Shown here: positions 41,173-49,617 of the stretch, in pieces
Layout of the letters: the number at the start of each line of letters is the position of its first letter
Position numbering within the stretch: position 1 is the first letter of the stretch
NCBI GenBank assembly: GCA_031267575.1
Contig: JAIRYN010000052.1
Coordinates: forward strand, 41,165 to 105,164
DNA from: Synergistaceae bacterium
Lineage (GTDB): Bacteria; Synergistota; Synergistia; Synergistales; Aminobacteriaceae
Direction: 5' to 3'
DNA: 64,000 nt
Program-made: the position numbers and the translations under genes
The notes under the pieces: generated by a model
Databases searched by the model: none
What the model was told of the DNA's origin: nothing
The model's input: the letters and a program-made list of their open reading frames with translations, nothing else

Positions 41173-41874
41173 ATGCCTCTTAAAGACCGTATATTAATTG
41201 TAGAAGACGAAAACAGTATTAGCCATTTCATCGCGGCGGTTTTGACTTCCAATAAGTACGACGTGATTGTCGCGCGAACAGGATCGGAAGCCTATACTAT
41301 GATCACGTCCCAATGTCCTGATCTTGTTTTGCTGGATTTAGGTCTTCCGGATATGGATGGGATTTCCATCATTAAGATGGTTCGTGAATGGTCACGGCTT
41401 CCTATTGTGGTGGTTTCCGCCAGAATGCACGAACGAGATAAAGTGGAGGCTCTGGATATGGGGGCTGACGACTACATCACGAAACCCTTCGGCCCGTCGG
41501 AGCTGTTGGCCCGCATACGCACGGCAATTCGACATACCCGGAACACGCTCCCCGACGTAACACAAAAAGGCAAATATCAGGTTGCCGACTTGGTGATCGA
41601 CTACGACAAACATCAAGTACTCATCGCTGGCGTCAACGCTCGCCTCACGCACAACGAGTACAGGGTCATAGCCTTGTTAGGGCAGTACGCGGGTAAGGTG
41701 ATCACGTATGACTACCTTTTGAGAGAGATCTGGGGTCCCAGATTGAAGGGAGACAACCAGATTCTCAGAGTGAACATGGCCAATATTCGGCGAAAGATCG
41801 AAAAAAACCCGGCGGAACCGGAATATATTTTCACGGAAGCGGGCGTTGGCTACCGCCTACGGGAAGAGGAATGA
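41173..41874 (+). CDS. KdpE-like response regulator (OmpR family)
   Basis: The 233-residue partner of the preceding kinase. The receiver domain has ILIVEDENSISHF, the phospho-acceptor Asp in LVLLDLGLPDMDG, VVSARMHERDKVEALDMGADDYITKPFGPSELLARI with the conserved Thr/Ser and Lys. The C-terminal winged helix-turn-helix (LTHNEYRVIALLGQYAGKVITYDYLLREIWG, LRVNMANIRRKIEKNP, ...GVGYRL) matches the KdpE/OmpR type. Its targets are unknown; the next gene, a porin, is a possible candidate. Confidence 0.93.
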   Translation: MPLKDRILIVEDENSISHFIAAVLTSNKYDVIVARTGSEAYTMITSQCPDLVLLDLGLPDMDGISIIKMVREWSRLPIVVVSARMHERDKVEALDMGADDYITKPFGPSELLARIRTAIRHTRNTLPDVTQKGKYQVADLVIDYDKHQVLIAGVNARLTHNEYRVIALLGQYAGKVITYDYLLREIWGPRLKGDNQILRVNMANIRRKIEKNPAEPEYIFTEAGVGYRLREEE

Positions 41875-42312
41875 GGAATAAATAGAATCTCGTGCATACC
41901 TCTACAAAAACATAGGAAATGAACGAAAAGAATCAACGCAAATGAACACTAAGACCCGTATAGAATCTTGCTTCTTGGTGGTATCATCCCCATAAGTAAG
42001 GCTACAAGTTACAAGTAAGGCTGTAAGTAAGGCAATGAAATGGGTAATGTTTTTGGTTTTTTGATCTAGCTTCTGAGCCCGCAAGTATTCCCGATGGCAA
42101 GAAAGAGAGGTGCGACTTCCCCCGATAGCCAAAAAGGACAGGCGGATTTTAAAAGAAGGCGTTAGAGGTTTTTAAAGGGTAAGTTGACGTGAGCGGAAAC
42201 GAGAATAAGGAAACAAGGTCACTTGATCTCGTCCCTCTTTTGTTTTCTTTATCTGAAGAGAACTGAAAACGCGTAATAAAGGTAGCACAAAATTTAAGGG
42301 GGAAAATCAAAC
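41875..42312. other. Intergenic region upstream of the SLH porin
   Basis: About 440 bases without a convincing gene. It contains AAGTAAGGCTACAAGTTAC-like duplications (41995-42030). A TTGACG at 42185-42190 has no good -10 partner. A highly expressed porin would be expected to have a strong promoter here, but I cannot assign one. Confidence 0.45.
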
Positions 42313-43965
42313 ATGAAAAAGTATTTAGTAGCAATCACGGTAGTCGTTTTGGCTACTGTAGCGGCGCCGGCTTTTGCGGCCATTAATCCGTTTATGGACG
42401 TGCCGCTTAACCACTGGTCTTACGACGCCATCGGCCAGTTGGCCGCGCGGGGAGTTCTGTCGGGTTATCCAGACGGGACTTATAAAGGCAGACAGCCGAC
42501 TACTCGTTATGAGATGTCGTCCGCTCTCGCTCGTTCTCTGGCCCTCGTTGACATGACCAAGGCCACGAAGCAGGATGTGGAAACGCTGAAGAGGTTGGTT
42601 GTGGAGTTCAAAGACGAACTGGACGCTCTGGGTGTCCGCGCTGATCAGCTTGACATTCGTCTGGATGTTATCGAGAGTCGCCTCAACGGTTGGAGAATCA
42701 GCGGCGTTATGCGTCTGGATATTGATGATCAGGATGACAACGATGATAAGGATGGCCGCGCAAGTCTGACCAGGGCGCGTCTGATCTTTGAGCGTTGGTT
42801 TGGTGAGGATGAATCCCTGAAGTTTACAGGCCGTATCAACGTTAATGGCGATGGTATAAGATATGAGCTTTTCAACGTGGAGATGCCGGCATATTGGGAT
42901 TCTACTTTGACGGTAGGGCGTTTTGTTTGGGATAGCGAAGCCGCTTATTATATGAACGGTAACGACTTGCTGAATGTTCCTTGGTTGGGCAATGACGGCT
43001 ATTTGACGGATCGTTACGTTGATGGTTTAGGCGTGCGAAAAAGTTTTGGCTTGGGTAAGTTCAGCGCTTATTTGGCGCGTCCCCAATCAGGAACTCTAGG
43101 AGGTCAGGATGAACATCCCTGGAGTATGTGGGAAGCCTTTGCGATGGGAGAAGTCCAATTCACGGAACGGTTTGGTTTCGACCTGGGAGTTCAGTATTTT
43201 GGTGGTGACGACTCGACTGCGAAACGTAATTCTATTGACCCTGCTACGCAAAAGTCATGGGTAGACGCTGACGGAGTGGCCGTGAAAGAGGGCGATCAGC
43301 CAGGTTATCGTGTAAATTCTATCTTCACGGTTTTCGGAGGTTTGCGCTTTGATTTCAGTGAGAACATCGCGCTGAAGGGCATTTACTATCACCAGGATGC
43401 CAATGTGGATACCAGTGGTGTGGCTCTCGACGATACTCTTTATATTGGCGATAAGGGATGGCATGATGCTCAGTGGGACAGTAAGTCGGCATACAAGATT
43501 ATTCTCGACATCAATCAGGATCTTTTGAAGTTTACGAGCCTCTGGTTGGAATATGATCAGCTAGATGGTTACTTTGTAATGCCCAAAGGTAATAACCTCT
43601 GGGGAGGTTATAGTGGTGCCCCAAGCACAACTTGGAACGGTCAAGATCCAAGAAATACAGCTTTTACATTGGCGGGTTTACCACTCCCTGGCAATATTGT
43701 AAGAGCGGATACTACTATTTGGAAGATTGGCGCACAGCAGAAGTGGAATGACAAGTGGACTACGGCTCTTTATTTCGGAAACCATGAGTGGGAGGCCACA
43801 ACAAACCCCAGCGCTACGCAGTTCGATGTCGGTGTGAAGTATCAGTATACTCCTAATGTAGCCTTTGGTTTGGCCTATTCGATGTTTGATTATGATAAGG
43901 CCGCTACCGATATGGGAGCTAAGGACGAGAACGTCATTCACTTCCGTAGCGAAATCACGTTCTAG
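42313..43965 (+). CDS. SLH-domain outer-membrane porin
   Basis: A 550-residue outer-membrane protein: signal peptide (KKYLVAITVVVLATVAAPAFA), one SLH domain (NPFMDVPLNHWSYDAIGQLAARGVLSGYPDGTYKGRQPTTRYEMSSALARSL), a coiled-coil stretch (KQDVETLKRLVVEFKDELDALGVRADQLDIRLDVIESRL), and a long beta-strand-rich C-terminal barrel ending with aromatic F (RSEITF). This architecture is typical of the SLH-porins of Synergistota, Negativicutes and Cyanobacteria, where the SLH module binds pyruvylated or polyamine-decorated peptidoglycan and tethers the outer membrane. The gene has its own terminator. It is probably one of the most abundant envelope proteins of the cell, which is inference. Confidence 0.9.
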   Translation: MKKYLVAITVVVLATVAAPAFAAINPFMDVPLNHWSYDAIGQLAARGVLSGYPDGTYKGRQPTTRYEMSSALARSLALVDMTKATKQDVETLKRLVVEFKDELDALGVRADQLDIRLDVIESRLNGWRISGVMRLDIDDQDDNDDKDGRASLTRARLIFERWFGEDESLKFTGRINVNGDGIRYELFNVEMPAYWDSTLTVGRFVWDSEAAYYMNGNDLLNVPWLGNDGYLTDRYVDGLGVRKSFGLGKFSAYLARPQSGTLGGQDEHPWSMWEAFAMGEVQFTERFGFDLGVQYFGGDDSTAKRNSIDPATQKSWVDADGVAVKEGDQPGYRVNSIFTVFGGLRFDFSENIALKGIYYHQDANVDTSGVALDDTLYIGDKGWHDAQWDSKSAYKIILDINQDLLKFTSLWLEYDQLDGYFVMPKGNNLWGGYSGAPSTTWNGQDPRNTAFTLAGLPLPGNIVRADTTIWKIGAQQKWNDKWTTALYFGNHEWEATTNPSATQFDVGVKYQYTPNVAFGLAYSMFDYDKAATDMGAKDENVIHFRSEITF

Positions 43966-43995
43966 TTTCACGGAACTACGTAACTGAACTAACAA

Positions 43996-44025
43996 AGAGC
44001 GAGGGCCTAGGCCCTCGCTCTTTTT
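43996..44025 (+). terminator. Rho-independent terminator of the SLH porin gene
   Basis: A 12-bp perfect stem (AGAGCGAGGGCC against GGCCCTCGCTCT) is followed by TTTTT, 30 bases after the porin stop. Confidence 0.95.
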
Positions 44026-44151
44026 GTGCGCGTGCCCCAGGTCCTCCTGGAATCCACCATAACTCCATACTCGACACTCGCGTTTGGATACTCCGCTGTA
44101 TGGATGGGCTGTATGGATGATGATGGATGGATGATAAGGATACCTTATAAT

Positions 44152-44181
44152 GAAAAAATCCCCTGCTTTCGCAGGGGTTTT
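44152..44181 (-). terminator. Rho-independent terminator of the tRNA operon
   Basis: On the minus strand CCCCTGC, loop GAAA, GCAGGGG is followed by ATTTTTT, 35 bases after the last tRNA gene. Confidence 0.92.
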
Positions 44182-44213
44182 AAATGTATCTGGACGCTTC
44201 TGGATTTTTAAAT

Positions 44214-44289
44214 TGGTGGATTGTGAGGGACTCGAACCCACGGCCCGCTGATTAAGAGTCAGCTGCTCTACCGACTGAGCTAACAATCC
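44214..44289 (-). tRNA. tRNA-Lys (anticodon CTT)
   Basis: The acceptor arm GGATTGT/ACAATCC, D-arm, anticodon arm GCTGA/TCAGC with loop CT-CTT-AA, T-arm GTTCGAGTC, and an encoded CCA (44214-44216). Last gene of the tRNA unit; reads AAG codons. Confidence 0.95.
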
Positions 44290-44301
44290 ATTTAAATTAT
44301 T

Positions 44302-44378
44302 TGGCGCGCCCGGCAGGATTCGAACCCGCGGCCTACGGATCCGAAGTCCGTCGCTCTATCCAACTGAGCTACGAGCGC
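44302..44378 (-). tRNA. tRNA-Arg (anticodon TCG)
   Basis: Acceptor GCGCTCG/CGGGCGC (one G-T pair), anticodon stem ACGGA/TCCGT with loop CT-TCG-GA, T-arm GGGTTCGAATCC, encoded CCA. Confidence 0.95.
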
Positions 44379-44392
44379 GTGTCACCTTTATT

Positions 44393-44470
44393 TGGGGTGA
44401 GCGAGGGGACTCGAACCCCCAACATCCGGAACCACAATCCGGTGCTCTAACCGTTTGAACTACGCTCACC
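44393..44470 (-). tRNA. tRNA-His (anticodon GTG)
   Basis: Acceptor GTGAGCG/CGCTCAC with the extra G at -1 paired to C73, anticodon stem CCGGA/TCCGG with loop TT-GTG-GT, T-arm GGGTTCGAGTCCC, encoded CCA. Confidence 0.95.
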
Positions 44471-44474
44471 ATAA

Positions 44475-44548
44475 CGCGCCCGGCAGGATTCGAACCCGCG
44501 ACCTACGGCTTAGAAGGCCGTTGCTCTATCCAACTGAGCTACAAGCGC
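44475..44548 (-). tRNA. tRNA-Arg (anticodon TCT)
   Basis: Acceptor GCGCTTG/CGGGCGC, anticodon stem ACGGC/GCCGT with loop CT-TCT-AA, T-arm as in the other tRNA-Arg. CCA is not encoded, unlike its neighbours. It reads AGA/AGG codons. Confidence 0.94.
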
Positions 44549-44598
44549 ATATTTCCTTATTGCACTCTATATTGCTCTCTATTATTCTCTTTATTCTC

Positions 44599-44675
44599 TG
44601 GAGCGGGAAACGGGATTCGAACCCGCGACCTACGGCTTGGAAGGCCATCGCTCTAGCCAGCTGAGCTATTCCCGC
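44599..44675 (-). tRNA. tRNA-Gly (anticodon TCC)
   Basis: Acceptor GCGGGAA/TTCCCGC, anticodon stem ATGGC/GCCGT (one G-T and one mismatch-prone pair), loop CT-TCC-AA, T-arm GGGTTCGAATCCC, encoded CCA. Confidence 0.94.
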
Positions 44676-44751
44676 AATTTTACCCTAAGACTACTCTACT
44701 TTTTACTCTACTTTTTGCCGCTCCATTCTTTCCATTATTCTTTCCATTCTT

Positions 44752-44828
44752 TGGTCGGGGCGAAAGGACTTGAACCTTCGACCCCCTGCTCCCAAAGCAG
44801 GTCCGCTACCAACCTGCGCTACGCCCCG
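44752..44828 (-). tRNA. tRNA-Pro (anticodon TGG)
   Basis: Acceptor CGGGGCG/CGCCCCG, anticodon stem CCTGC/GCAGG with loop TT-TGG-GA, T-arm GGTTCAAGTCC, encoded CCA. First gene of the tRNA unit after the promoter. CGG start is typical of tRNA-Pro. Confidence 0.95.
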
Positions 44829-44941
44829 AATAAAACCAATTAAAATTCATTAAAATCAATTAAAACTAAACGATCCAACAATCCAAGAGCCCAACGATCC
44901 AAACGTAACCCATTTAGATCTATTCGAATGATTACTTACAT

Positions 44942-44970
44942 AGTATATAACATCGTAAATATACCGTCAA
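44942..44970 (-). promoter_or_regulatory. Promoter of the tRNA operon
   Basis: On the minus strand TTGACG (44965-44970), a 17-base spacer, TATACT (44942-44947), about 110 bases before tRNA-Pro. It is the closest to consensus of the promoters seen in this window. Confidence 0.85.
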
Positions 44971-45029
44971 GCGTTCGATCATACCAAATCAAGTAACGTG
45001 ATTCGGTTAGCCGGCCAAAATATCATAAA

Positions 45030-45102
45030 TTCAACATAATTAAATTCAACAATTCAACATAAATTCCACATTAAATTCAGCATTAAATTCAGCATAAATT
45101 CA
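45030..45102. repeat. 11-14-base tandem repeats downstream of rdgB
   Basis: About six AT-rich copies of ACATTAAATTCAGC-like sequence run into the rdgB stop codon. Confidence 0.85.
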
Positions 45103-45813
45103 AGAAAGAGCCTTCAAAAGAGCTTGCAGGGCCTTCGCTCGGTGGGATATTTTATTTTTGACGGCGGAAGAAAGTTCACCAAAAGAAACTTCGTAACCGT
45201 CGGGGATGAAAAGAGGATCGTAACCGAATCCAGCGGTTCCCCTCGCGTCTTTCCCCAAACGTCCGTTACAGATGCCCTCATGGACTAGAGTCCACTCTCC
45301 TTTTTCGGGAGAGAAGGGAACCGCCAAAGCGACGGCCGCCACGAAGCGGGCGCGGTTACTGTTGAGGTCGTTTGGGGTGTCTTGTTTTTTCTTTCGCGCC
45401 ACCCGCTCCAGTTGCGCTAAAAGCCATCGGTTACGGTCCGCGTCCGTACCATCTACCACCCTTGCGGAACGAACTCCTGGCCCCCAGGAGAGAGCTTCGA
45501 CCTCCAGACCGCTGTCATCCGCCAGACAAGGCAAATTCGAAGCCTCCGCCCAGGCGCGCGCCTTCAAAAAAGCGTTGGTAGCGTAGGTCGTTCCTGTTTC
45601 CTCCACCTGAGGAGGGTTTGGGTTTGGGTTTGGGTTTGGGTTTGGATTAGGGCTAGGGTTTATTTGCGACACCAAGAGAGGCGCGAAAAGAAGCTCTCTT
45701 ACCTTGTCGCGTGGTAACAATTCCAAAAATTCTTCATATTTGCCACGATTGCTGGTGGCCAACAAAAGACGCTCGAAAAACAAAAGATTCCTCGTTACCT
45801 GGGCAATTGCCAA
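45100..45813 (-). CDS. rdgB: XTP/dITP diphosphatase (HAM1/RdgB family) with Asn-Pro repeat
   Basis: Pyrophosphatase that cleans non-canonical purine nucleotides (dITP, XTP) from the pool. Seen: LLLATSNRGKYEEFLELLP (family NxxKxxE motif), TTYATNAFLKARAWAEASNLPCLADDSGLEVEALSWGPGVRSAR, GTAGFGYDPLFIP, and SHRAKALQALL. The 237-residue protein carries an insertion of eight Asn-Pro units (residues ~52-68) from a GGGTTT hexamer array, between the first strand/helix and the substrate loop. Starts: TTG 45813 overlaps the GerMN gene by 19 bases; TTG 45783 with a GAGG near it may be real and gives the standard start. Last gene of the long minus-strand run. Confidence 0.92.
   Translation of the reverse strand: MAIAQVTRNLLFFERLLLATSNRGKYEEFLELLPRDKVRELLFAPLLVSQINPSPNPNPNPNPNPNPPQVEETGTTYATNAFLKARAWAEASNLPCLADDSGLEVEALSWGPGVRSARVVDGTDADRNRWLLAQLERVARKKKQDTPNDLNSNRARFVAAVALAVPFSPEKGEWTLVHEGICNGRLGKDARGTAGFGYDPLFIPDGYEVSFGELSSAVKNKISHRAKALQALLKALS
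45610..45660. repeat. (GGGTTT)n hexamer array inside rdgB
   Basis: Five perfect GGGTTT hexamers and three variants (GGATTA, GGGCTA, GGGTTT). On the coding strand they read Asn-Pro. The sequence resembles plant/ciliate telomere repeats by chance. Confidence 0.95.
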
Positions 45814-46514
45814 ACAACCGCCAAGTCCACAGGCGCCCCTGAGCTGACAATTTTAGAATCCACCAAGAAGCGCACCTTGCTGATAGGGTGAAAGTTGTCG
45901 CGCATCGTGTGCACGATGCCTGTTATAAACTGCGTGCTGAAGTTATTCCCCGCCGTGTTCAAAGCGGAAATGAAAGGTCCTGAAAAATCCAAGTAAACTG
46001 TATCGACATTCCTGAAAACATGTTTCACGTAAACTTCATTGCTAAACAAATTACTGAGAGAAAGTAACTTGTGGACCGCGTCTTGAATGTTGCCCTCGAA
46101 GGTGCGGGAGATAATCTCAACCTTTTCCTCCTTTAGAACCCCCTCCTTCGGATAAAAAAGCGACAAAGTGGTTTTTTGCATGTCTAATCTGATGTCGGCA
46201 AAGTTAGTGCCTCTCACGCCCTCCTCCACGCCGCCGCTTCCAACCTCGATTTTCCGCTCGAAGACGCGCTCGTCAAGCAGCCTCAAGAGAGAAGAAGCCC
46301 CCAGATAGCCCACCACAAAGCAGAGTAAAATCACTCCACACCAAGCCAGGACACGAAGAAGAAGAGGCGCTCTCGTCTTTTTCCCTCGTTTTTGAGAGCT
46401 CGAAGAATGCCGGGGGGAACGCTTGCGTTTAGCCTTTACCCGCTCTTCGAACTCCCGCTCTAACATTTCTTCCCTATAACGTTCGGAATAACCGTCACTT
46501 TTCCGGCGGGCCAT
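45795..46514 (-). CDS. GerMN domain membrane-anchored protein
   Basis: A 239-residue protein with a basic cytoplasmic N-terminus (KAKRKRSPRHSSSSQKRGKK), one transmembrane helix (LLLRVLAWCGVILLCFVVGYL) and an extracytoplasmic GerMN domain: TTLSLFYPKEGVLKEEKVEI, VHKLLSL, VYLDFSGPFISALNTAG, FITGIVHTMRDNFHPISKVRFLVDS. GerMN domains occur in germination proteins but also in many non-sporulating bacteria, often beside cell-wall amidases, as here; a role in peptidoglycan binding is likely. Overlaps rdgB by 19 bases and follows the AmiC-type gene by 9. Confidence 0.88.
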   Translation of the reverse strand: MARRKSDGYSERYREEMLEREFEERVKAKRKRSPRHSSSSQKRGKKTRAPLLLRVLAWCGVILLCFVVGYLGASSLLRLLDERVFERKIEVGSGGVEEGVRGTNFADIRLDMQKTTLSLFYPKEGVLKEEKVEIISRTFEGNIQDAVHKLLSLSNLFSNEVYVKHVFRNVDTVYLDFSGPFISALNTAGNNFSTQFITGIVHTMRDNFHPISKVRFLVDSKIVSSGAPVDLAVVWQLPR

Positions 46515-46523
46515 CTCGTCACC

Positions 46524-48404
46524 TCATCGTTGCCTCAGGTAATTGTAAACGCCGTCCGTCATCGCGTCGGCGATCTTCTGCTGGTAATCTGGGTGGGCCA
46601 ACAGCTTCGCCTCCTTGGTGTTCGTAATGAAGCCCGTCTCCAACAATACAGCTGGCATCATCGCTCCTCGCAGAACGAAAAACGGCGCTTGAGCGACGCG
46701 CTTCATTGGTAATCGGCTGGCGTTACCGGTCTTGAACAGCACCTCGGCGGCGACAGTGCTTTCATTGATCTTATTATTCTGCTGCATGTCTCCCAGGATC
46801 TTCAGCAAAACCTCGGTCCTGTGATCCGACACGGCCCCGCTCCCAGCTTTGTCCTCTAGATACTCCCGGTTTTCGATCTCCGCCAAAGTTAAGGCGTCGT
46901 TGTCTGTGGGCAAAGCCATCAAGTAAATCTCGAACCCTGCCGAATTCTTCCCCGGAGGCAAAGAGTTGACGTGAATGCTGACGAACATATCCGCGTTCGC
47001 CTTGTTGGCAATATCCGTCCGCTCTTGGAGCTTCAGGTACACGTCCGTCTTTCGGGTCATCTTGACGTCGAACCCCTTGGCCTTCAATGTCTTTTCCATT
47101 TTTAAGCCGATGGCGAGATTGATGTCTTTTTCCTTGAGGTTGTTCCCCATGGCCCCCGGATCCTTGCCTCCGTGTCCGGGGTCCAACACCACCAGAATTT
47201 TACCCGATGGTTGCGCGACGTCCCGGGAAGGCCGCGTCGCAGCGGGAATCTCAATAGCGGGAATCTCAATGGGCGGGTCTGGGGTCTGAACCACTAGAGT
47301 CTCCCGAATAGGTGTCGGAACGGCAAAAATGAAATCCAATACAATACGTCTGGGGTCATTTAAAACCAATTTCTCGACCCTTACGCCCGTCGCGAAAAAA
47401 GTGAGCGTGGCAGAACCATCCGCGCCTTTGGTCAATTCCACCCTGACGTTTTCGTAGGGCGAGGGAATGCCCTGGAGGGCGTCGACCATGCTCGCGAACT
47501 TCATGGAAACCTGCCCCGAAACCACTTTGACCTCTGGATTTGTTGCGTCGCTACAGTCGGCCACGGCCCGTATTTTTTCGCGGGAAGTGCTCCACCGCAG
47601 AGCGCGAAGCTCGCCTATTATTTGAGATACCGCAGTCTGCGATACCGCGGTTTGAGGCATTGTGGTTTGAGGCATTGTGGTCTGAGACGTTGCCGTCTGA
47701 GGCGTTGCGGTCTCAGGCGCTACGCTTTGGTAAGCAACGACTACTGGGGGCTCCGCCGCGAGAGTGGAGCGCGTGACCACAGGCGATGCTGTGGGCGCTA
47801 CGGGGTCCGATACACCTACCACCTCCACCTCGTTCGCTATTGGGGAGACGGCCGAAGGCGCGGCGACGAGAATGGGCTCCGTTTGAGCCGTTTGAGCCGA
47901 AGGAGGGTCTGAATTTTTCTTGGGGCTTGACGCTTCTTTCGATTGCTCGACTCGGAGCCTGTCCTCTTTTCCGTAGCCGGCAAAGCGCTGCAAAAGACTC
48001 AACGAAGAGGGAACATCCAGCCACCAACGACCGTCCTGTACATAGCTAGCCCCATAGAGCGGCACCAACTGAGAGTTGTACCAAGCCGCCACAGCGTTCA
48101 GAACGATCCTCAGCTTTTTGTTTCCAAGGGAAAGCTGTAATTCCTCTCCGGCAACCATGGCGTTCAATCCCAAAAGGGCTCCCGCGTCCGCGATAGAGAT
48201 GAAAAATTCTCCCTCTCCATCCATCGTGGCCATCGTGGGAATTTCTCCCAAGGCGGTGTTTCCTTTGTATAATATGGCTATTCCCGCTTCCGATGGCACA
48301 GCCCAAAACAGGCAAAGCGCGGAGACAATCGCTGTGATCAACAGCCATGTCGGAGCCCATGATTTCCTCGCCCGAATAAACGGTCCATTCCCGGAAAAAG
48401 ACAT
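46524..48404 (-). CDS. N-acetylmuramoyl-L-alanine amidase with AMIN domain
   Basis: A 626-residue periplasmic amidase that frees stem peptides from peptidoglycan during cell separation. Seen: a signal peptide (WLLITAIVSALCLFWAVPSEA), an N-terminal copper-amine-oxidase-like/beta region, a low-complexity middle with tandem ATPQTATSQTTMPQ repeats (bases 47630-47712), an AMIN domain (LRALRWSTSREKIRAVADCSDAT ... RRIVLDFIFAVP), and the C-terminal Amidase_3 domain: VVLDPGHGGKDPGAMG (Zn His), INLAIGLKMEKTLKAKG, VSIHVNS (second His) and ALLETGFITN with the catalytic Glu. Another short repeat (EIPAIEIPA) joins the two domains. It starts 3 bases after the threonine aldolase stop. Confidence 0.93.
   Translation of the reverse strand: MSFSGNGPFIRARKSWAPTWLLITAIVSALCLFWAVPSEAGIAILYKGNTALGEIPTMATMDGEGEFFISIADAGALLGLNAMVAGEELQLSLGNKKLRIVLNAVAAWYNSQLVPLYGASYVQDGRWWLDVPSSLSLLQRFAGYGKEDRLRVEQSKEASSPKKNSDPPSAQTAQTEPILVAAPSAVSPIANEVEVVGVSDPVAPTASPVVTRSTLAAEPPVVVAYQSVAPETATPQTATSQTTMPQTTMPQTAVSQTAVSQIIGELRALRWSTSREKIRAVADCSDATNPEVKVVSGQVSMKFASMVDALQGIPSPYENVRVELTKGADGSATLTFFATGVRVEKLVLNDPRRIVLDFIFAVPTPIRETLVVQTPDPPIEIPAIEIPAATRPSRDVAQPSGKILVVLDPGHGGKDPGAMGNNLKEKDINLAIGLKMEKTLKAKGFDVKMTRKTDVYLKLQERTDIANKANADMFVSIHVNSLPPGKNSAGFEIYLMALPTDNDALTLAEIENREYLEDKAGSGAVSDHRTEVLLKILGDMQQNNKINESTVAAEVLFKTGNASRLPMKRVAQAPFFVLRGAMMPAVLLETGFITNTKEAKLLAHPDYQQKIADAMTDGVYNYLRQR
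47630..47712. repeat. 15-base tandem repeat in the amidase linker
   Basis: Six to seven copies of a 15-base unit (GAGGCATTGTGGTCT-like) encode the Thr/Ser/Gln/Pro-rich linker between the N-terminal and AMIN domains. Confidence 0.9.
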
Positions 48405-48406
48405 TT

Positions 48407-49543
48407 TTAGGGTCGATACTCCTTGACGATGATGTCCGCCGCGGTGTTGGCCTGCTGCCGGCTTACGTCCAAGTGCGTGACCAGGCGAAAGGTGTCTGGA
48501 GCGGTTTTGTTGAAAAACACGCCCTTTTTCCGGCAGGCTTCGAGCAGCTTATCCGCACTCGCCTCGTCCCGCGCGCTGAAGTACACCATATTCGTCGGCC
48601 GCTTCACCTCCGTGACGCGGAGTCCACCCTTTTGGAGAATATTCTGAATCAGCTGGGCGTTTTTGTGGTCTTCCGCCAAGCGGTCAACGTTACGTTCGAG
48701 GGCATAGAGTCCAGCCGCGGCTACGATGCCGACCTGACGCAGGCCACCCCCGACTTTCTTTCTCCAGAAACGCGCTCTTTCAATAAAACTCCGCGAGGCA
48801 CAAATCAGACTCCCCACGGGAGCGCCCAACCCTTTAGAAAGACAAACCTGTACCGAATCCACATCTCTCACCAAAGCCGATGGCGCGACTCCTTGAGCCA
48901 CGGCGGCGTTGAAAAGGCGCGCCCCGTCCACATGCACAGCTAGACCTTTTCCATGAGCCCAGTCCACCCGCCGAGCGATTTCCTGAGGCGAAGACGCGTG
49001 TCCGCCACCCCGGTTATGGGTGTTTTCGAGGCACAATAACGTAGATTGAGCGAAATGAACGTTATTTTTCGCGGTCAAGAGGCGCTCTAGATTCGCGATG
49101 GAGGGAAGGCTTTTTTCGTCTCCTCCATTATTTTCTTTATTGTTTCCCACATCATTGTTTCCCACATCGCCCCCCGCATTGTCGTCTACCTGTATCGACA
49201 CGATGCTTCCCAGGGCGCACAAACCGCCGCCCTCGTAGTTCAAAATATGGGAATTTCGCCCGACAATGGCGCCATCCCCCCTGCCGCAGTGCGTCAAAAG
49301 AGAAACCAAGTTGCCCTGGGTTCCCGATGTCACATAAAGCGCCGCCTCCTTGCCCAGAAGTTCCGCGCCTTTTTCTTCCAGGCGCTTCACCGTGGGATCT
49401 TCGCCGAAAACATCGTCGCCCACCTCAGCTTCACTCATCGCTTGGCGCATTTCGGCGCTGGGCTTCGTCACTGTATCGCTTCGCAAATCTATAGATTCTA
49501 AAAAATCCGCGGAGAACAAACCACGCACACCTCCATCTATCAT
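48407..49543 (-). CDS. ltaE: Low-specificity L-threonine aldolase
   Basis: PLP enzyme that splits L-threonine (and allo-threonine) to glycine and acetaldehyde. Seen: IDLRSDTVTKPSAEMRQAMSEAEVGDDVFGEDPTV, LYVTSGTQGNLVSLLTHC, LCLENTHNRGGG, LAVHVDGARLFNAAVAQG, and the PLP-lysine segment VCLSKGLGAPVGSLICAS. The 378-residue length is above the usual ~340 because of an insertion DVGNNDVGNNKENNGGDEK (15-base tandem repeat at 49135-49165) in a surface loop. The ATG gives a 17-residue head; a TTG at 49519, ten bases after GGAGG, would give the usual N-terminus. Fits amino-acid fermentation. Confidence 0.92.
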   Translation of the reverse strand: MIDGGVRGLFSADFLESIDLRSDTVTKPSAEMRQAMSEAEVGDDVFGEDPTVKRLEEKGAELLGKEAALYVTSGTQGNLVSLLTHCGRGDGAIVGRNSHILNYEGGGLCALGSIVSIQVDDNAGGDVGNNDVGNNKENNGGDEKSLPSIANLERLLTAKNNVHFAQSTLLCLENTHNRGGGHASSPQEIARRVDWAHGKGLAVHVDGARLFNAAVAQGVAPSALVRDVDSVQVCLSKGLGAPVGSLICASRSFIERARFWRKKVGGGLRQVGIVAAAGLYALERNVDRLAEDHKNAQLIQNILQKGGLRVTEVKRPTNMVYFSARDEASADKLLEACRKKGVFFNKTAPDTFRLVTHLDVSRQQANTAADIIVKEYRP

Positions 49544-49617
49544 TTATCGTCCATTTATCGTCTATCTACCGTCCATCTATTTCCCGCGTTTTACGCTCAA
49601 ATTCCCGCGTTTTACGC
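49544..49617. repeat. Duplicated segments between the PHP and threonine aldolase genes
   Basis: ATTCCCGCGTTTTACGCTCA occurs twice in a row (49581-49620), preceded by four CCATTTATCGT-like units. The second copy runs into the PHP stop codon. Confidence 0.88.

Noticed and set aside
45610..45660. Telomere or linear-replicon end suggested by GGGTTT repeats
   Set aside because: The repeats lie inside the rdgB coding frame in the middle of the window, flanked by normal genes.
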